Virus record (IMG/VR): IMGVR_UViG_3300028364_000128
Span: 1 to 26,108 of that record
Strand: one strand, 5' to 3'
Origin: a virus
DNA length: 26,108 nt
The notes under the pieces were generated by a model, which was given only the letters and a program-made list of their open reading frames with translations, ran no database searches and was not told where the DNA came from. The position numbers and the translations under genes were made by a program. Positions within the stretch are counted from its first letter, which is position 1; every line of letters starts with the position of its first letter. Below, one piece after another: positions 7,466-14,770 of the stretch.

Positions 7466-9490
7466 TTATATTGTGTCTTCGGCCATACTTAGTGCTTTGC
7501 TCATTCCTCCTGGCATTCCGGGGTTCTCCGCTTTGGACTCTGGAGGCAGTTGCATTCCTTCTGGTTGTTGTTGCCCTGCCATCCCTTCATTCTCTAGCAT
7601 CTTACGTTCTATGTTTTGTCTTGCAATCTCTTCGTGTTGCATTGCATAGTCAATCATTTGTTGAAACTTAGGACCGAGGGTTGCTCGCTTATCTGAGGCA
7701 ACGTCCACAATCTTTTGGACGAATGCGATGTTGGCTCCGTACCATATCTGTGGCTGTTGGCCCATCAGTATGAACTGTACCGCCTCTGCAGCTTTGGCAA
7801 GTGCCTTCCGGTCCTGGAATGTTTTCATGTCTAGGAACTCTGCTACCTCCGAGTCATCATACTCTCCAATTGATGTGAGGATCTCTTCGTTGAGCTTCTG
7901 TGGGTTCACAGTTCCTGGCATGATCATCTTTAGAGCCTCTACTCTTCGGTCCTTCTTCATTTCTGATTCTTGCACCTTGAGGTCTGATGATTCTACGAAT
8001 ATGTCGATGTCCTTATCAGTGTTCAGGTCTAGTCTTGTGATGTCATCCCAGTCCCATCCACCTTCGCCCATGATTCGTACAGCCATCTTCCCAGGCATGT
8101 GGTCTTTGAGTCCCCAGATGTATGATTTACCAAGGTCGGCCATCATGTCCTGGAATGGTTGTGATCCCCATCCAATTCGTTTTGATACTGACTTCTGTTC
8201 TGCGAATGTCACTGATGCTTTCTTTGATACGTTTTGTACACCTCCCATGGCTAGGTCGGTTGCTCCTGTGTTTCTTCCGAGTGACCCTGTGATCCAGTCG
8301 ATGAGGTTCACAGTTCCTTGTAGCTCGCCTGTCTTGAATTCAAATACCCCTTGCGCGATTTGCTTTGTACCTCCTTTTGTATCTGCAGGCACCAATGCAT
8401 CCGGTCGGTGCATGGCCTCGTCTAGCTTTCGCACGTCCTTGAACATGTCCTTGTCATAGGCTCTCGCTCCGAAGTTTCTCTTTTCTCGGTTGGTTAGCTC
8501 CTGGTTGAACATCGCTACGATCGCATCTGCTGCAGGGTAAAGGTCATCGGCGTACGACTTTGATAGGAAGTTCTTTTTGTCCTGGTGAGTTGCAAAGGTT
8601 TTCCAAGGGTAGAGTCCTGATGAGTCTATGTTCTTCCACTTCTCGAAGCGTAGCCATGTCTTGGTCCAGGGATGGAAGCATAGGTAGTATCGCTCTCCTT
8701 TTATGTTCAAGATATGTTCTGCTATTCGGAACACTGGTTCGCCTACGTATGTTTCGCTTGTTGGATCAAGGCCAAGTGGTTTGAACCTTGCGAGCCTTTC
8801 ATTCATGTCCATGTTTTCTCGGTCCGGGAGGTACTCCTGGTCAGCTGACCTTTCCACGAGTAGTTTTACTTGCTTTGCATCATATATTCCGGCTTCAGCT
8901 CCTGATTCCAAGTCTGACTTTGTTTTTTCTACGTTCTCCACACCTGCGAAGAGGTGATTCTCCAGGATGTATCCTCCTTCCGGTTGGAAGTTGAAGTCAG
9001 TCAGGTCTACGTTTGTTATCTCTGATTTGTATTCAGGGTTTGATGTCGCTCGGTACTCTATGATTCCTACTCCGGTCATGATTGCATCCTTTCTGGCCAT
9101 CCGCAGTTTTGATTCCCACTTACTGTTCTTGTTCGCATCCATCACTTCCATTTGGAATGCTGCGTTTACTTTCTTTACCTTGAAGTAATCCTCCGGTCCT
9201 CCTTCCTTAAAGTTCAGGATGATTGGCGTGTCGTATTGTGTATTCAAAGTGTCAATCATTCCGGGGAACACTGGGATGGCTACGTTGAAGAGTTGTCGTA
9301 GTTTCTTTGGTGTCTTGCCATCATATAGCTCATAGAATTTTGTAGTCCTGGCTATTCTAGGTTTCTTGAATTGATGGCAGGCATTGATTTGTAAAGTTGC
9401 ACGCCTAACAGCATCCTCTGCCATTGTTTCTTTTTCTGTTTGGTCGAGGGTTGACGATTTTTCTTCAGTAGAGTTTTTGTATTCTTGCAT
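7466..9490 (-). CDS. Portal protein
   Basis: A 674-residue protein between terminase and scaffold genes, in the expected place and size for a large portal protein (P22-like portals are about 700 aa). It shows the alternating helix and beta outline of the family: an early RIARTTKFYELYDGKTP, then LRQLFNVAIPVFPGMIDTLN, a DAIMTGVGIIEYRA segment, and a central Tyr/Trp-rich part (YYLCFHPWTKTWLRFEKW). A long C-terminal helical barrel-like part runs from about residue 540 and ends in a Gln/Pro/Gly/Met-rich tail. It forms the dodecameric DNA gate at the capsid vertex that docks TerL and neck proteins. The start has no SD (TTTATCACT-ATG). Confidence 0.9.
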   Translation of the reverse strand: MQEYKNSTEEKSSTLDQTEKETMAEDAVRRATLQINACHQFKKPRIARTTKFYELYDGKTPKKLRQLFNVAIPVFPGMIDTLNTQYDTPIILNFKEGGPEDYFKVKKVNAAFQMEVMDANKNSKWESKLRMARKDAIMTGVGIIEYRATSNPEYKSEITNVDLTDFNFQPEGGYILENHLFAGVENVEKTKSDLESGAEAGIYDAKQVKLLVERSADQEYLPDRENMDMNERLARFKPLGLDPTSETYVGEPVFRIAEHILNIKGERYYLCFHPWTKTWLRFEKWKNIDSSGLYPWKTFATHQDKKNFLSKSYADDLYPAADAIVAMFNQELTNREKRNFGARAYDKDMFKDVRKLDEAMHRPDALVPADTKGGTKQIAQGVFEFKTGELQGTVNLIDWITGSLGRNTGATDLAMGGVQNVSKKASVTFAEQKSVSKRIGWGSQPFQDMMADLGKSYIWGLKDHMPGKMAVRIMGEGGWDWDDITRLDLNTDKDIDIFVESSDLKVQESEMKKDRRVEALKMIMPGTVNPQKLNEEILTSIGEYDDSEVAEFLDMKTFQDRKALAKAAEAVQFILMGQQPQIWYGANIAFVQKIVDVASDKRATLGPKFQQMIDYAMQHEEIARQNIERKMLENEGMAGQQQPEGMQLPPESKAENPGMPGGMSKALSMAEDTI

Positions 9491-9503
9491 AGTGATAAAG
9501 ATA

Positions 9504-9800
9504 TCAGGTTATGTGTTTTTTGTCGCATTTACTTCGTTGGTACGCTCTCGAGCATCTTATACATCTACCTTTCGAGTGGTACTTCACCACTGTGAATGCT
9601 ATCTTGCAGTCCGCACATCGCCCGGCGAGGTTTCCGTTTGGAACCAGTGGGTTCTTTACGTATTCACAGTGGGTGCAGGGCATGAACTCAATGAGTATAT
9701 CCCTTGCGATCGACTCTCTGATGTTTGGCAGTAGGAATATCTCCTCGCACCGGTGACACCTCTTTTTAATGTTCTCGGGCCTATTCATTGAAGTTGTCAT
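9504..9800 (-). CDS. Multi-CxxC zinc-knuckle protein
   Basis: A 98-residue protein with four CxxC pairs: C15/C18, C42/C45, C62/C65 and C80/C83, plus a ninth Cys at 92. This spacing could bind two structural zinc ions. The protein is basic near its ends and has no membrane segment. It overlaps the upstream 59-aa gene by 20 bases and ends 13 bases before the portal start, so it is part of the packaging-portal message. Zinc ribbons of this kind usually bind nucleic acid or protein; a role in packaging, late transcription or host takeover is open. I do not recognise a named family. Confidence 0.75.
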   Translation of the reverse strand: MTTSMNRPENIKKRCHRCEEIFLLPNIRESIARDILIEFMPCTHCEYVKNPLVPNGNLAGRCADCKIAFTVVKYHSKGRCIRCSRAYQRSKCDKKHIT

Positions 9801-9960
9801 TTAGTGGACCTTCATACGGAGGTTGAATGAAGGGTTCTTCGCATCCGTTTATGCATTGGTATCCATCATTCTTATCAAGCACAGCATCAGCATCGGCCTG
9901 CAGTAGTTTGCATATCTTACATCTAAACATTTTGTTTCTATCGTATTGTTTCGATATCAT
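9781..9960 (-). CDS. 59-aa zinc-finger protein
   Basis: Reading the minus strand from ATG at 9960 gives 59 residues ending at TAG 9781-9783. Cys residues at 14, 17, 36 and 40 form CxxC and CxxxC pairs, a typical single-zinc arrangement. The C-terminal third is acidic and Pro/Asn-rich. An internal ATG at 9930 would give 49 residues; the upstream one is preferred because it starts ten bases after the terminase stop, leaving less gap. It overlaps the next zinc-knuckle gene by 20 bases. Two small zinc proteins side by side between terminase and portal genes suggest a joint function. No family is recognised. Confidence 0.6.
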   Translation of the reverse strand: MISKQYDRNKMFRCKICKLLQADADAVLDKNDGYQCINGCEEPFIQPPYEGPLNDNFNE

Positions 9961-9970
9961 AGTTTTAGTA

Positions 9971-11584
9971 TTACATGTCTAACCCCGGTGACTCATAGTC
10001 AGGCTGTTGATAACTTTCATTGCTTTCTTCTGACACTTCTGATTGATGTCTTGTTTCGTACGCTATCGCGCAGGCCATGAGTAGGTCGAAGTGTCTCGTT
10101 GTTAGTCTTGGGTCCACTTCGTTTTCCATCAGGTCATCTCTTGAGTACGACTTGAGTTCGTTGATGAGATTCTCGTCCGACAGTTCCAGGTGTCCATTGG
10201 CCACCGCAGCTTTGAGGTTTGATAGTATTTTGTTTTTAGTGTGCATGTTCGTGTTGTATCCGTACTCTCTTGTCTTTGGAGGCATCCCGGATCTTGTGCT
10301 TTTTACGTCTCTGAAGTAGAGGTTGTTATATTCTAAGTGTCGGAGCCTTGCAATGGTCTGGTCGTACTTATTGTTTTCCACAGCGATTATGCATTGCCCG
10401 AAGTGATCGCCCTGGCTCATCAGCTCGTCTCCGAATACCATTGGGTCGATGGTGTTGTTGGCGAACGTTGCTACCACCCTCGATGGTGTTGTTGTGAAGT
10501 CTATGAACACAGAGGTTGAGGAGTCGAGTCCTACTCCGCCGGCGACATCTGCTCCACATCCAATTCGATGTCCTGGTGTGTACTTGTGGAATATCTTGAA
10601 GCCTGCGATTGTTCGTATCGGTTCTTTTTTTTCTTGCTTATTGAGTGTGTCTCGGTCAAAGAACACGTCTGCTCCGGCTGATGGTTGGCCTAAGTATTCA
10701 CCCTCGAAGTCCTCGGCGTTATCCTCGATCGTTTGTATCTCTTCCTTGGTGTACGCTTGTGGCCACGTAGGTTCTCCGTCCTCTCGAATGGGTGTGTTTA
10801 TCATTCTTCTGTTGAGTGCTTTTTTCATAACAAGTCTGTGAACGTTACCTCGCTCTGATACGTAGTTGCAGTTGTACAGCGCTGCACCTGATTTTGCGAG
10901 TCCATCTTTTGCTTCCTCCATGTTGTCCCATATCTTTTGAGTTTCGACTGCGGACCTTAGCGTTTTTCTAGTTTCGAAGTCATCGAACCACACGAAGTCC
11001 GGGCGCGCCTCTTCCTGGATGTCTCCTCGTTGATCTACTCCCACTGAGTCGGCCTGCATCTTTATTCCTGATGATGTCGTGAACACGCTCATCCGCTCCG
11101 GTCTCTTCTCTGTGGTCTTTTGGAATATCTCTGGGTAGTACTGGAGTACTCTTTTTCTAATAAGTAGGTTGTACACATCGGTTACAATCTGTACCGCATT
11201 CCCTTGGTCGGCGCTCAACACCTTGATGTACTTTCTCGACATGTTGGCATCGTTAGCTATGCAGAAGGCCACGAAGAGTTTGGTCCGGGTAGTCTTTGCT
11301 GCTCCTCGGAATGCTATGTCGGTGAAGAACTTTATTGTACCTCGGTACACGTCTAGGTTTCCCCTATCGATTTCGTTGTGGAATGGCGCATCATCGAAGG
11401 CAAAGAACTTTGGATAAAAGTGGCGAGTCCACAGGTTGAAACGAAAAATCACCTCATCGCTTGGAGTGTTCGAGTTGAACTTGAAGATCGCCCTAGTCTT
11501 TATCCTGTCCTTGCTTTTTAGTATTTGAAGCAAGTCCCATGAACCTTCGGACGGCTTCGTTTGCTTTTTCGTCGATTTCTTCAT
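9971..11584 (-). CDS. terL: Terminase large subunit (packaging ATPase and nuclease)
   Basis: This 537-residue protein has both TerL domains. The ATPase has Walker A at residues 91-99 (AFRGAAKTT) and Walker B at 197-202 (FVWFDD). The RNase H-like nuclease has D346 in GADVAGG, E403 in AVENN and D500 in HFDLLMACAIA, in the usual order and spacing. It cuts concatemeric DNA and drives it into the head through the portal. The N-terminal 30 residues overlap the TerS gene by 92 bases in another frame; no other Met occurs before the Walker A motif, so this start is favoured, though a GTG near residue 45 is possible. Translation may be coupled to TerS. Confidence 0.95.
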   Translation of the reverse strand: MKKSTKKQTKPSEGSWDLLQILKSKDRIKTRAIFKFNSNTPSDEVIFRFNLWTRHFYPKFFAFDDAPFHNEIDRGNLDVYRGTIKFFTDIAFRGAAKTTRTKLFVAFCIANDANMSRKYIKVLSADQGNAVQIVTDVYNLLIRKRVLQYYPEIFQKTTEKRPERMSVFTTSSGIKMQADSVGVDQRGDIQEEARPDFVWFDDFETRKTLRSAVETQKIWDNMEEAKDGLAKSGAALYNCNYVSERGNVHRLVMKKALNRRMINTPIREDGEPTWPQAYTKEEIQTIEDNAEDFEGEYLGQPSAGADVFFDRDTLNKQEKKEPIRTIAGFKIFHKYTPGHRIGCGADVAGGVGLDSSTSVFIDFTTTPSRVVATFANNTIDPMVFGDELMSQGDHFGQCIIAVENNKYDQTIARLRHLEYNNLYFRDVKSTRSGMPPKTREYGYNTNMHTKNKILSNLKAAVANGHLELSDENLINELKSYSRDDLMENEVDPRLTTRHFDLLMACAIAYETRHQSEVSEESNESYQQPDYESPGLDM

Positions 11585-11939
11585 CTTGTATTTCGATGTC
11601 TAGATTAATGTTTTTCTGCACAGGTTTGTCGTGCTTTCTGTCCATGTAGTCTTGATAGAACTTGTAGTCTCCGAGCCTCGCCTTCTTGATACCCATCTCA
11701 AATATCTCTAGCTCCATCTTGTCCGGGTCGCCTCCATTCTTTTTAGCGAGCGATATCATTGCTTCGCGCATCAGAGTTCTGTAGTTCTTTTGTCCTTTAG
11801 GACGACCGTTAGGATTACCTCCTGGTATGAGATTTAATTTTCTCTTTTCTATACCAGTCAGTGTTTTTCGAGTTTCATTCGAGTTTTTGACCTTAGTCGC
11901 TTTTAATGGTACAGTTTTTTTTACTAGCTTTTTGGCCAT
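11493..11939 (-). CDS. terS: Terminase small subunit-like protein
   Basis: A 148-residue protein just upstream of TerL. The N-terminal 30 residues are Lys-rich. Residues about 40-55 read GGNPNGRPKGQKNYRT, the NPNGRPKG signature found in many phage small-terminase-like proteins, followed by a helical segment REAMISLAKKNGG. The C-terminal half is helical and charged. The small subunit recognises the packaging site and stimulates TerL. It overlaps the methyltransferase by 16 bases upstream and TerL by 92 bases downstream, making a tightly packed packaging cluster. The assignment relies on the motif plus position. Confidence 0.75.
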   Translation of the reverse strand: MAKKLVKKTVPLKATKVKNSNETRKTLTGIEKRKLNLIPGGNPNGRPKGQKNYRTLMREAMISLAKKNGGDPDKMELEIFEMGIKKARLGDYKFYQDYMDRKHDKPVQKNINLDIEIQDEEIDEKANEAVRRFMGLASNTKKQGQDKD

Positions 11940-13168
11940 TTTATTTTCTTCTTATTCTTGACCACCTCGCCTCCTTCAGTGAAGTCTACCCACCTCTGTA
12001 CGATCACGTCACAGTATTTTGGGTCTAGCTCTAGTCCATAGCATAGTCTACTCGACTTCTCGGCTGCAATCACTGTTGATCCTGATCCAAGGAATTGGTC
12101 CAGGACGATGTCATCCTCTTTGGTACTGTTTGTGATTGCTTTAACCACTAGCTCTACAGGCTTCTGGGTCGGATGCACGTAGTCATTCACGTTTGAACGT
12201 TTCATTGACCACACCGTTGATTGCCCACCCTCGATTGATTCCGTTTGTTTCCGGAGCCAGTCGAGAGCCTTGAGGTCATCTGCAGGTATTTTCCACACTG
12301 TTGTTCCTCGCCTGTCACCATAAAAACTTTTCTTTTTGTTCAGGTAGCAATAATAGAAAGGCTCATGTTTTGTCCTGTAGTCATTCATGCCGAGTCCGGC
12401 TGATGGTTTATTCCAGATGAGTTGTGTATCTATGATGAAGCCTACATGGTTTAGCGCCATGTCGAAGTCGGTCATTGTCTTGTGTGAGTGAAAGACATAG
12501 CATCCGGCGGTCGCCTTAATGTTCTCCTTCATTCGTTCGAACGTTCCGAGTAGGAACGTAGAGAACTGCTCGTCTGACATCTTGTCATTCAGGATTGTGT
12601 TCGAAGTCTTTTTACCTGTACCTGAGTAGTTCACGTTGTACGGAGGATCTGTGAAGACTGCATCCGCCTTGTGTCCATCCATAAGTTTCTCCAGGGCCTC
12701 GACACTGGTGCTATCTCCACAGAGGAGTCGGTGTCCGTTTAGTTCATACAAGTCGCCTAGCTTGCTACGTGGTTCGTCTGGTAGTCCCGGAACGACGTCA
12801 TCCTTTGAGTCCACATCAATTATGAGGTCAGCTTCGAAGCCTGTCATCTCGAGTAGTCGCATCTCTAGCTCTTTGAGTTCCTCGATTACGAGTTCCATAT
12901 CCCAGTCTGATTCATTCAATTTGTTGTCGGCGAGCCGATACGCTTTCGCTTGCTGTTCGGTCAGGTCTACGACCTTTATCCATTCAGGTTTCACATCCCA
13001 CCCAAGCATTTGCAGCGCTGCGAATCGTCCATGGCCAACAATGATTACTCCATCATTATCCACGACGATTTGTTGGTTCATTCCAAACTCTTCAATTGAC
13101 TTTGCTACTTGCTCAATCTGTTTCTTGGGATGCTTTTTAGCATTTTTTGAGTAGGGTCTGATATCCAT
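11924..13168 (-). CDS. ParB-like domain fused to DNA adenine/cytosine-N4 methyltransferase
   Basis: A 414-residue two-domain protein. Residues 1-110 form a ParB/Srx-like domain, with GHGRFAAL at 45-52 and a QxxAYRLADNKLNE segment at about 73-86. Residues about 135-414 form an amino-methyltransferase: DPPY at 174-177 (catalytic motif IV), HPTQKP at 332-337, and the S-adenosylmethionine loop FLGSGS at 359-364, an order seen in beta-class enzymes. It would methylate N6 of adenine or N4 of cytosine. The fusion is widespread in phages and mobile elements. Its place directly upstream of TerS suggests a role linked to packaging or to protecting late DNA from restriction. The start follows AATAACTT without SD. 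Confidence 0.92.
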   Translation of the reverse strand: MDIRPYSKNAKKHPKKQIEQVAKSIEEFGMNQQIVVDNDGVIIVGHGRFAALQMLGWDVKPEWIKVVDLTEQQAKAYRLADNKLNESDWDMELVIEELKELEMRLLEMTGFEADLIIDVDSKDDVVPGLPDEPRSKLGDLYELNGHRLLCGDSTSVEALEKLMDGHKADAVFTDPPYNVNYSGTGKKTSNTILNDKMSDEQFSTFLLGTFERMKENIKATAGCYVFHSHKTMTDFDMALNHVGFIIDTQLIWNKPSAGLGMNDYRTKHEPFYYCYLNKKKSFYGDRRGTTVWKIPADDLKALDWLRKQTESIEGGQSTVWSMKRSNVNDYVHPTQKPVELVVKAITNSTKEDDIVLDQFLGSGSTVIAAEKSSRLCYGLELDPKYCDVIVQRWVDFTEGGEVVKNKKKIKWPKS

Positions 13169-13171
13169 AAG

Positions 13172-13765
13172 TTATTTTTTACTTTTTACTCTCTCATCAG
13201 CTTCCTCTTGGGTTTTTCCCGATGCTTGAGTCTTGCCATTTTCTGACACAGCTGTGAATATTCTGTTAGGCTCTATTGCCTCATCAACAACACCTTCCTT
13301 GAGGACCGCATCAATCATCAGCTTTCTCACTTCGATTTCATCCATGATGTCAGTTATCTCTGGAGAGTTCATTGCGAGTTGATTTGATTTCTGATCTCGT
13401 GCATTTTTAAGATTACTCATACGATCAACAATTAATTTCTTTGCATCGTAGTTATCCTTTGACTTTCCTTCGATAGCATCAAGCTCCGCTTGCAGTCCTT
13501 CGATTTGAACATTAATCCTTTGAACCTGCATGGTGTATTTGTGTTGCACAAAAAGTATCACATCAAGCTCCTGGAGTTTCTTGTTGATTTCTTCTTTATG
13601 CGCAGTTACTACCTGCTCTTTGTTGAGCTGACTTCCATCCTCGTATGGAATTAGTATCTCACCGCTGTTTGAGAACACAGGTTGTCCGTTGGCAATTGTA
13701 TTCTTTGACAGTAGCTCATTGATTCCATCTGAGTCTGATAGTTTGAAACTTTGATATTTAATCAT
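13172..13765 (-). CDS. Unknown coiled-coil protein
   Basis: A 197-residue protein. Residues 1-50 may be a small folded domain, residues 55-150 are predominantly helical with coiled-coil character, and the C-terminus is a charged tail ending in KSKK. No enzymatic motif, signal peptide or membrane segment is visible. Its stop lies three bases from the methyltransferase start, so both are on the same message. Function is unknown; a structural or adaptor role in the packaging cluster is only a guess. The start context is AATAAT-ATG, the commonest one in this genome. Confidence 0.65.
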   Translation of the reverse strand: MIKYQSFKLSDSDGINELLSKNTIANGQPVFSNSGEILIPYEDGSQLNKEQVVTAHKEEINKKLQELDVILFVQHKYTMQVQRINVQIEGLQAELDAIEGKSKDNYDAKKLIVDRMSNLKNARDQKSNQLAMNSPEITDIMDEIEVRKLMIDAVLKEGVVDEAIEPNRIFTAVSENGKTQASGKTQEEADERVKSKK

Positions 13766-13769
13766 ATTA

Positions 13770-14027
13770 TTATTTGTTACTTTCTAATCTTGCTTGTTGG
13801 TCTTTTTGAAATGGCATCCAATCCCATTGTCCTCCTTCTTGCCCTTGTGACACTTTTTCGTTAAAAAACATTCCTGATGGATTTAGCACACAAAGGCTTA
13901 CCTCTGTTTCGCTAATGACTTCTGTAATGACTGCAGCACGATCCACTGAAGGGAACTTTCCTCCCGCGCTTCCATAAGATTTGTAGTAGACCATTCTTCC
14001 TGTTGTCGGTTTAATATTATTTGACAT
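13770..14027 (-). CDS. Small conserved phage protein (SH3-like pattern)
   Basis: An 85-residue protein with the pattern TTGRMVYYKSYGS, then RAAVITEVISETEVSLCVLNPSGMFF, then a Gly/Gln stretch and WDWMPFQ. This beta-rich arrangement recurs in small unknown phage proteins. The length and short strands suit a small SH3-like barrel, but this is inference. It overlaps the 61-aa gene upstream by 11 bases and is four bases from the next gene. No catalytic residues stand out. Function is unknown. Confidence 0.7.
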   Translation of the reverse strand: MSNNIKPTTGRMVYYKSYGSAGGKFPSVDRAAVITEVISETEVSLCVLNPSGMFFNEKVSQGQEGGQWDWMPFQKDQQARLESNK

Positions 14028-14202
14028 CTTGTTTTTTCTTATTTCTTTTAACTTCGTTCATAAATAAAGCGTGCGCTCGGTGATCCTTGGGACTTATCTT
14101 TGCATGCTTTTTCAAGGCAACGTCCCTCATGATTTTTGTCCTCTCTTCTGGAGGGATATTTTGCCACCTTTTTTTTGCAGCTATGGATTGGTTCCTTGAC
14201 AT
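14017..14202 (-). CDS. Small basic protein, first gene of the late operon
   Basis: A 61-residue, strongly basic protein with no recognisable family. The start (RNQSIAAKKRWQNIPPEERTKI in outline) has the shape of short helical DNA-associated proteins often found next to phage HNH or terminase genes. It is the first gene of the leftward operon. A good promoter lies so close upstream that the predicted transcript begins at, or within a base of, the ATG, so translation may be leaderless. It could be a regulator or a DNA-binding accessory protein; the sequence alone does not decide. Confidence 0.6.
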   Translation of the reverse strand: MSRNQSIAAKKRWQNIPPEERTKIMRDVALKKHAKISPKDHRAHALFMNEVKRNKKKQDVK

Positions 14203-14208
14203 GGTCTG

Positions 14209-14237
14209 ATATTAGCACCTGCCTTGCGTTACTGCAA
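14209..14237 (-). promoter_or_regulatory. Sigma70-like late promoter, probably leaderless
   Basis: On the minus strand TTGCAG (14232-14237) and TAATAT (14209-14214) are separated by exactly 17 bases. The A of the first ATG (14202) is seven bases past the -10 element, where transcription normally starts. The spacer holds the motif CCTTGCGTTACT (plus-strand orientation), shared with the promoter region at 21.9 kb, so a common regulator may bind here. It would drive the whole leftward late operon. Confidence 0.6.
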
Positions 14238-14244
14238 CCATACG

Positions 14245-14253
14245 TTATACACA
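14245..14253 (+). promoter_or_regulatory. DnaA-box match
   Basis: TTATACACA fits the bacterial DnaA-box consensus TTWTNCACA at all nine positions. It lies 95 bases from the iteron array and just upstream of the late promoter. A single box can occur by chance, so its weight comes from the company of the iterons. Confidence 0.4.
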
Positions 14254-14347
14254 GGGGTTTATTGCCATATTACGCACCATAACTTGACAACCCGTCAAAT
14301 TATGTGAATTCGTTTAAACGTTGGTATATATAGCTTTTGCCTCTAAC

Positions 14348-14648
14348 TTGCACACCTTTAGGGGGTGTGCAAGGGGTGTGCAAGGGGTGTGCAACCTCCA
14401 CAGAGCGTTATATATTCCCCTCTCCTGTCTATTTGCATACCTCACACACCTATTTAGGGGGTATAAACTAGTAGGGAAAGTACAGCACCAGTGGACCCCA
14501 CCCCGATCCCCCACCCCCACCCCAGTGTTGGGAAAAGGTATGCAAATGTTGTCAAGGTGTGCAAGCCCCTTTGCCACACTCGTCTAAGGCTTGCACACCC
14601 CCCTTGCACACCCCCTATTTGTGGTGTAATACTGTCAAAGGTATGCAA
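14348..14648. repeat. Iteron array: ten copies of GGTRTGCAA in both orientations
   Basis: Exact copies in plus orientation start at 14364, 14375, 14386, 14537, 14556 and 14640. Copies in minus orientation (TTGCRYACC) start at 14348, 14433, 14591 and 14604. Seven carry GTG and three carry ATG at the variable position. The three tandem copies at 14364-14394 are spaced exactly 11 bases, about one helical turn, so a protein would line up on one face of the DNA. The first two copies face each other as a palindrome (14347-14373). Copies at 14361-14384 and 14590-14615 form a larger inverted repeat around the G-quadruplex motif. Such arrays bind replication initiators or repressors. Confidence 0.85.
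14496..14523 (-). other. G-quadruplex motif with five G-runs
   Basis: The minus strand has G-runs of 4, 5, 5, 4 and 4 with spacers of 1, 1, 3 and 1 bases (plus-strand C-runs at 14496-14499, 14501-14504, 14508-14512, 14514-14518 and 14520-14523). Long runs with one-base loops are the most stable quadruplex class. It sits in the middle of the iteron array. Confidence 0.7.
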
Positions 14649-14663
14649 GTTTTCCCCATAATT

Positions 14664-14679
14664 AGGGTATCGGTACCCT
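14664..14679. repeat. Small perfect hairpin upstream of a TATAAT box
   Basis: AGGGTA and TACCCT pair perfectly around TCGG. A TATAAT element follows at 14691-14696 and the -35 area would overlap the hairpin, so it could be an operator that replaces or blocks a -35 element for rightward transcription. Confidence 0.4.
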
Positions 14680-14690
14680 TATTTGTATTG

Positions 14691-14696
14691 TATAAT
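14691..14696 (+). promoter_or_regulatory. Possible rightward -10 element
   Basis: A perfect TATAAT preceded by TTG, with no good -35 hexamer 16-18 bases upstream. It may need an activator, perhaps the iteron-binding protein, and would read towards the 32-aa and HNH genes. Confidence 0.35.
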
Positions 14697-14735
14697 GCTA
14701 ATTAGATGCACTGTACTCACTTAAATAATCAGAGA

Positions 14736-14770
14736 CACCTCACTACTTTCACGAGCATTGGGGTGTTTTT
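14736..14770 (+). terminator. Possible intrinsic terminator or attenuator
   Basis: CACCTC (14736-14741) pairs with GGGGTG (14760-14765), including one T-G pair, and five T residues follow. The 18-base loop makes it weak. It would stop or attenuate rightward transcription from the iteron region. Confidence 0.35.

Noticed and set aside
7728-8459. Long plus-strand open frame of 243 codons
   Set aside because: It is the antisense of the portal gene. Its product is Ser/Phe/Ile-rich nonsense, while the portal frame is clear.
12636-13154. Plus-strand open frame of 172 codons
   Set aside because: It is a Ser-rich antisense shadow of the ParB-methyltransferase gene.
14281-14330. Rightward promoter from TTGACA at 14284
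   Set aside because: No -10 element lies 15-19 bases downstream. The site is better described as part of the palindrome TTGAC-5-GTCAA.
14314-14648. Open frames of 64-88 codons on both strands
   Set aside because: They arise from the G/C-rich iterons and quadruplex region, overlap each other on both strands, and show low-complexity content with no start signals.
14348-14648. CRISPR array
   Set aside because: Repeats are only 9 bases, occur in both orientations, and have irregular or very short spacing with no unique spacers.
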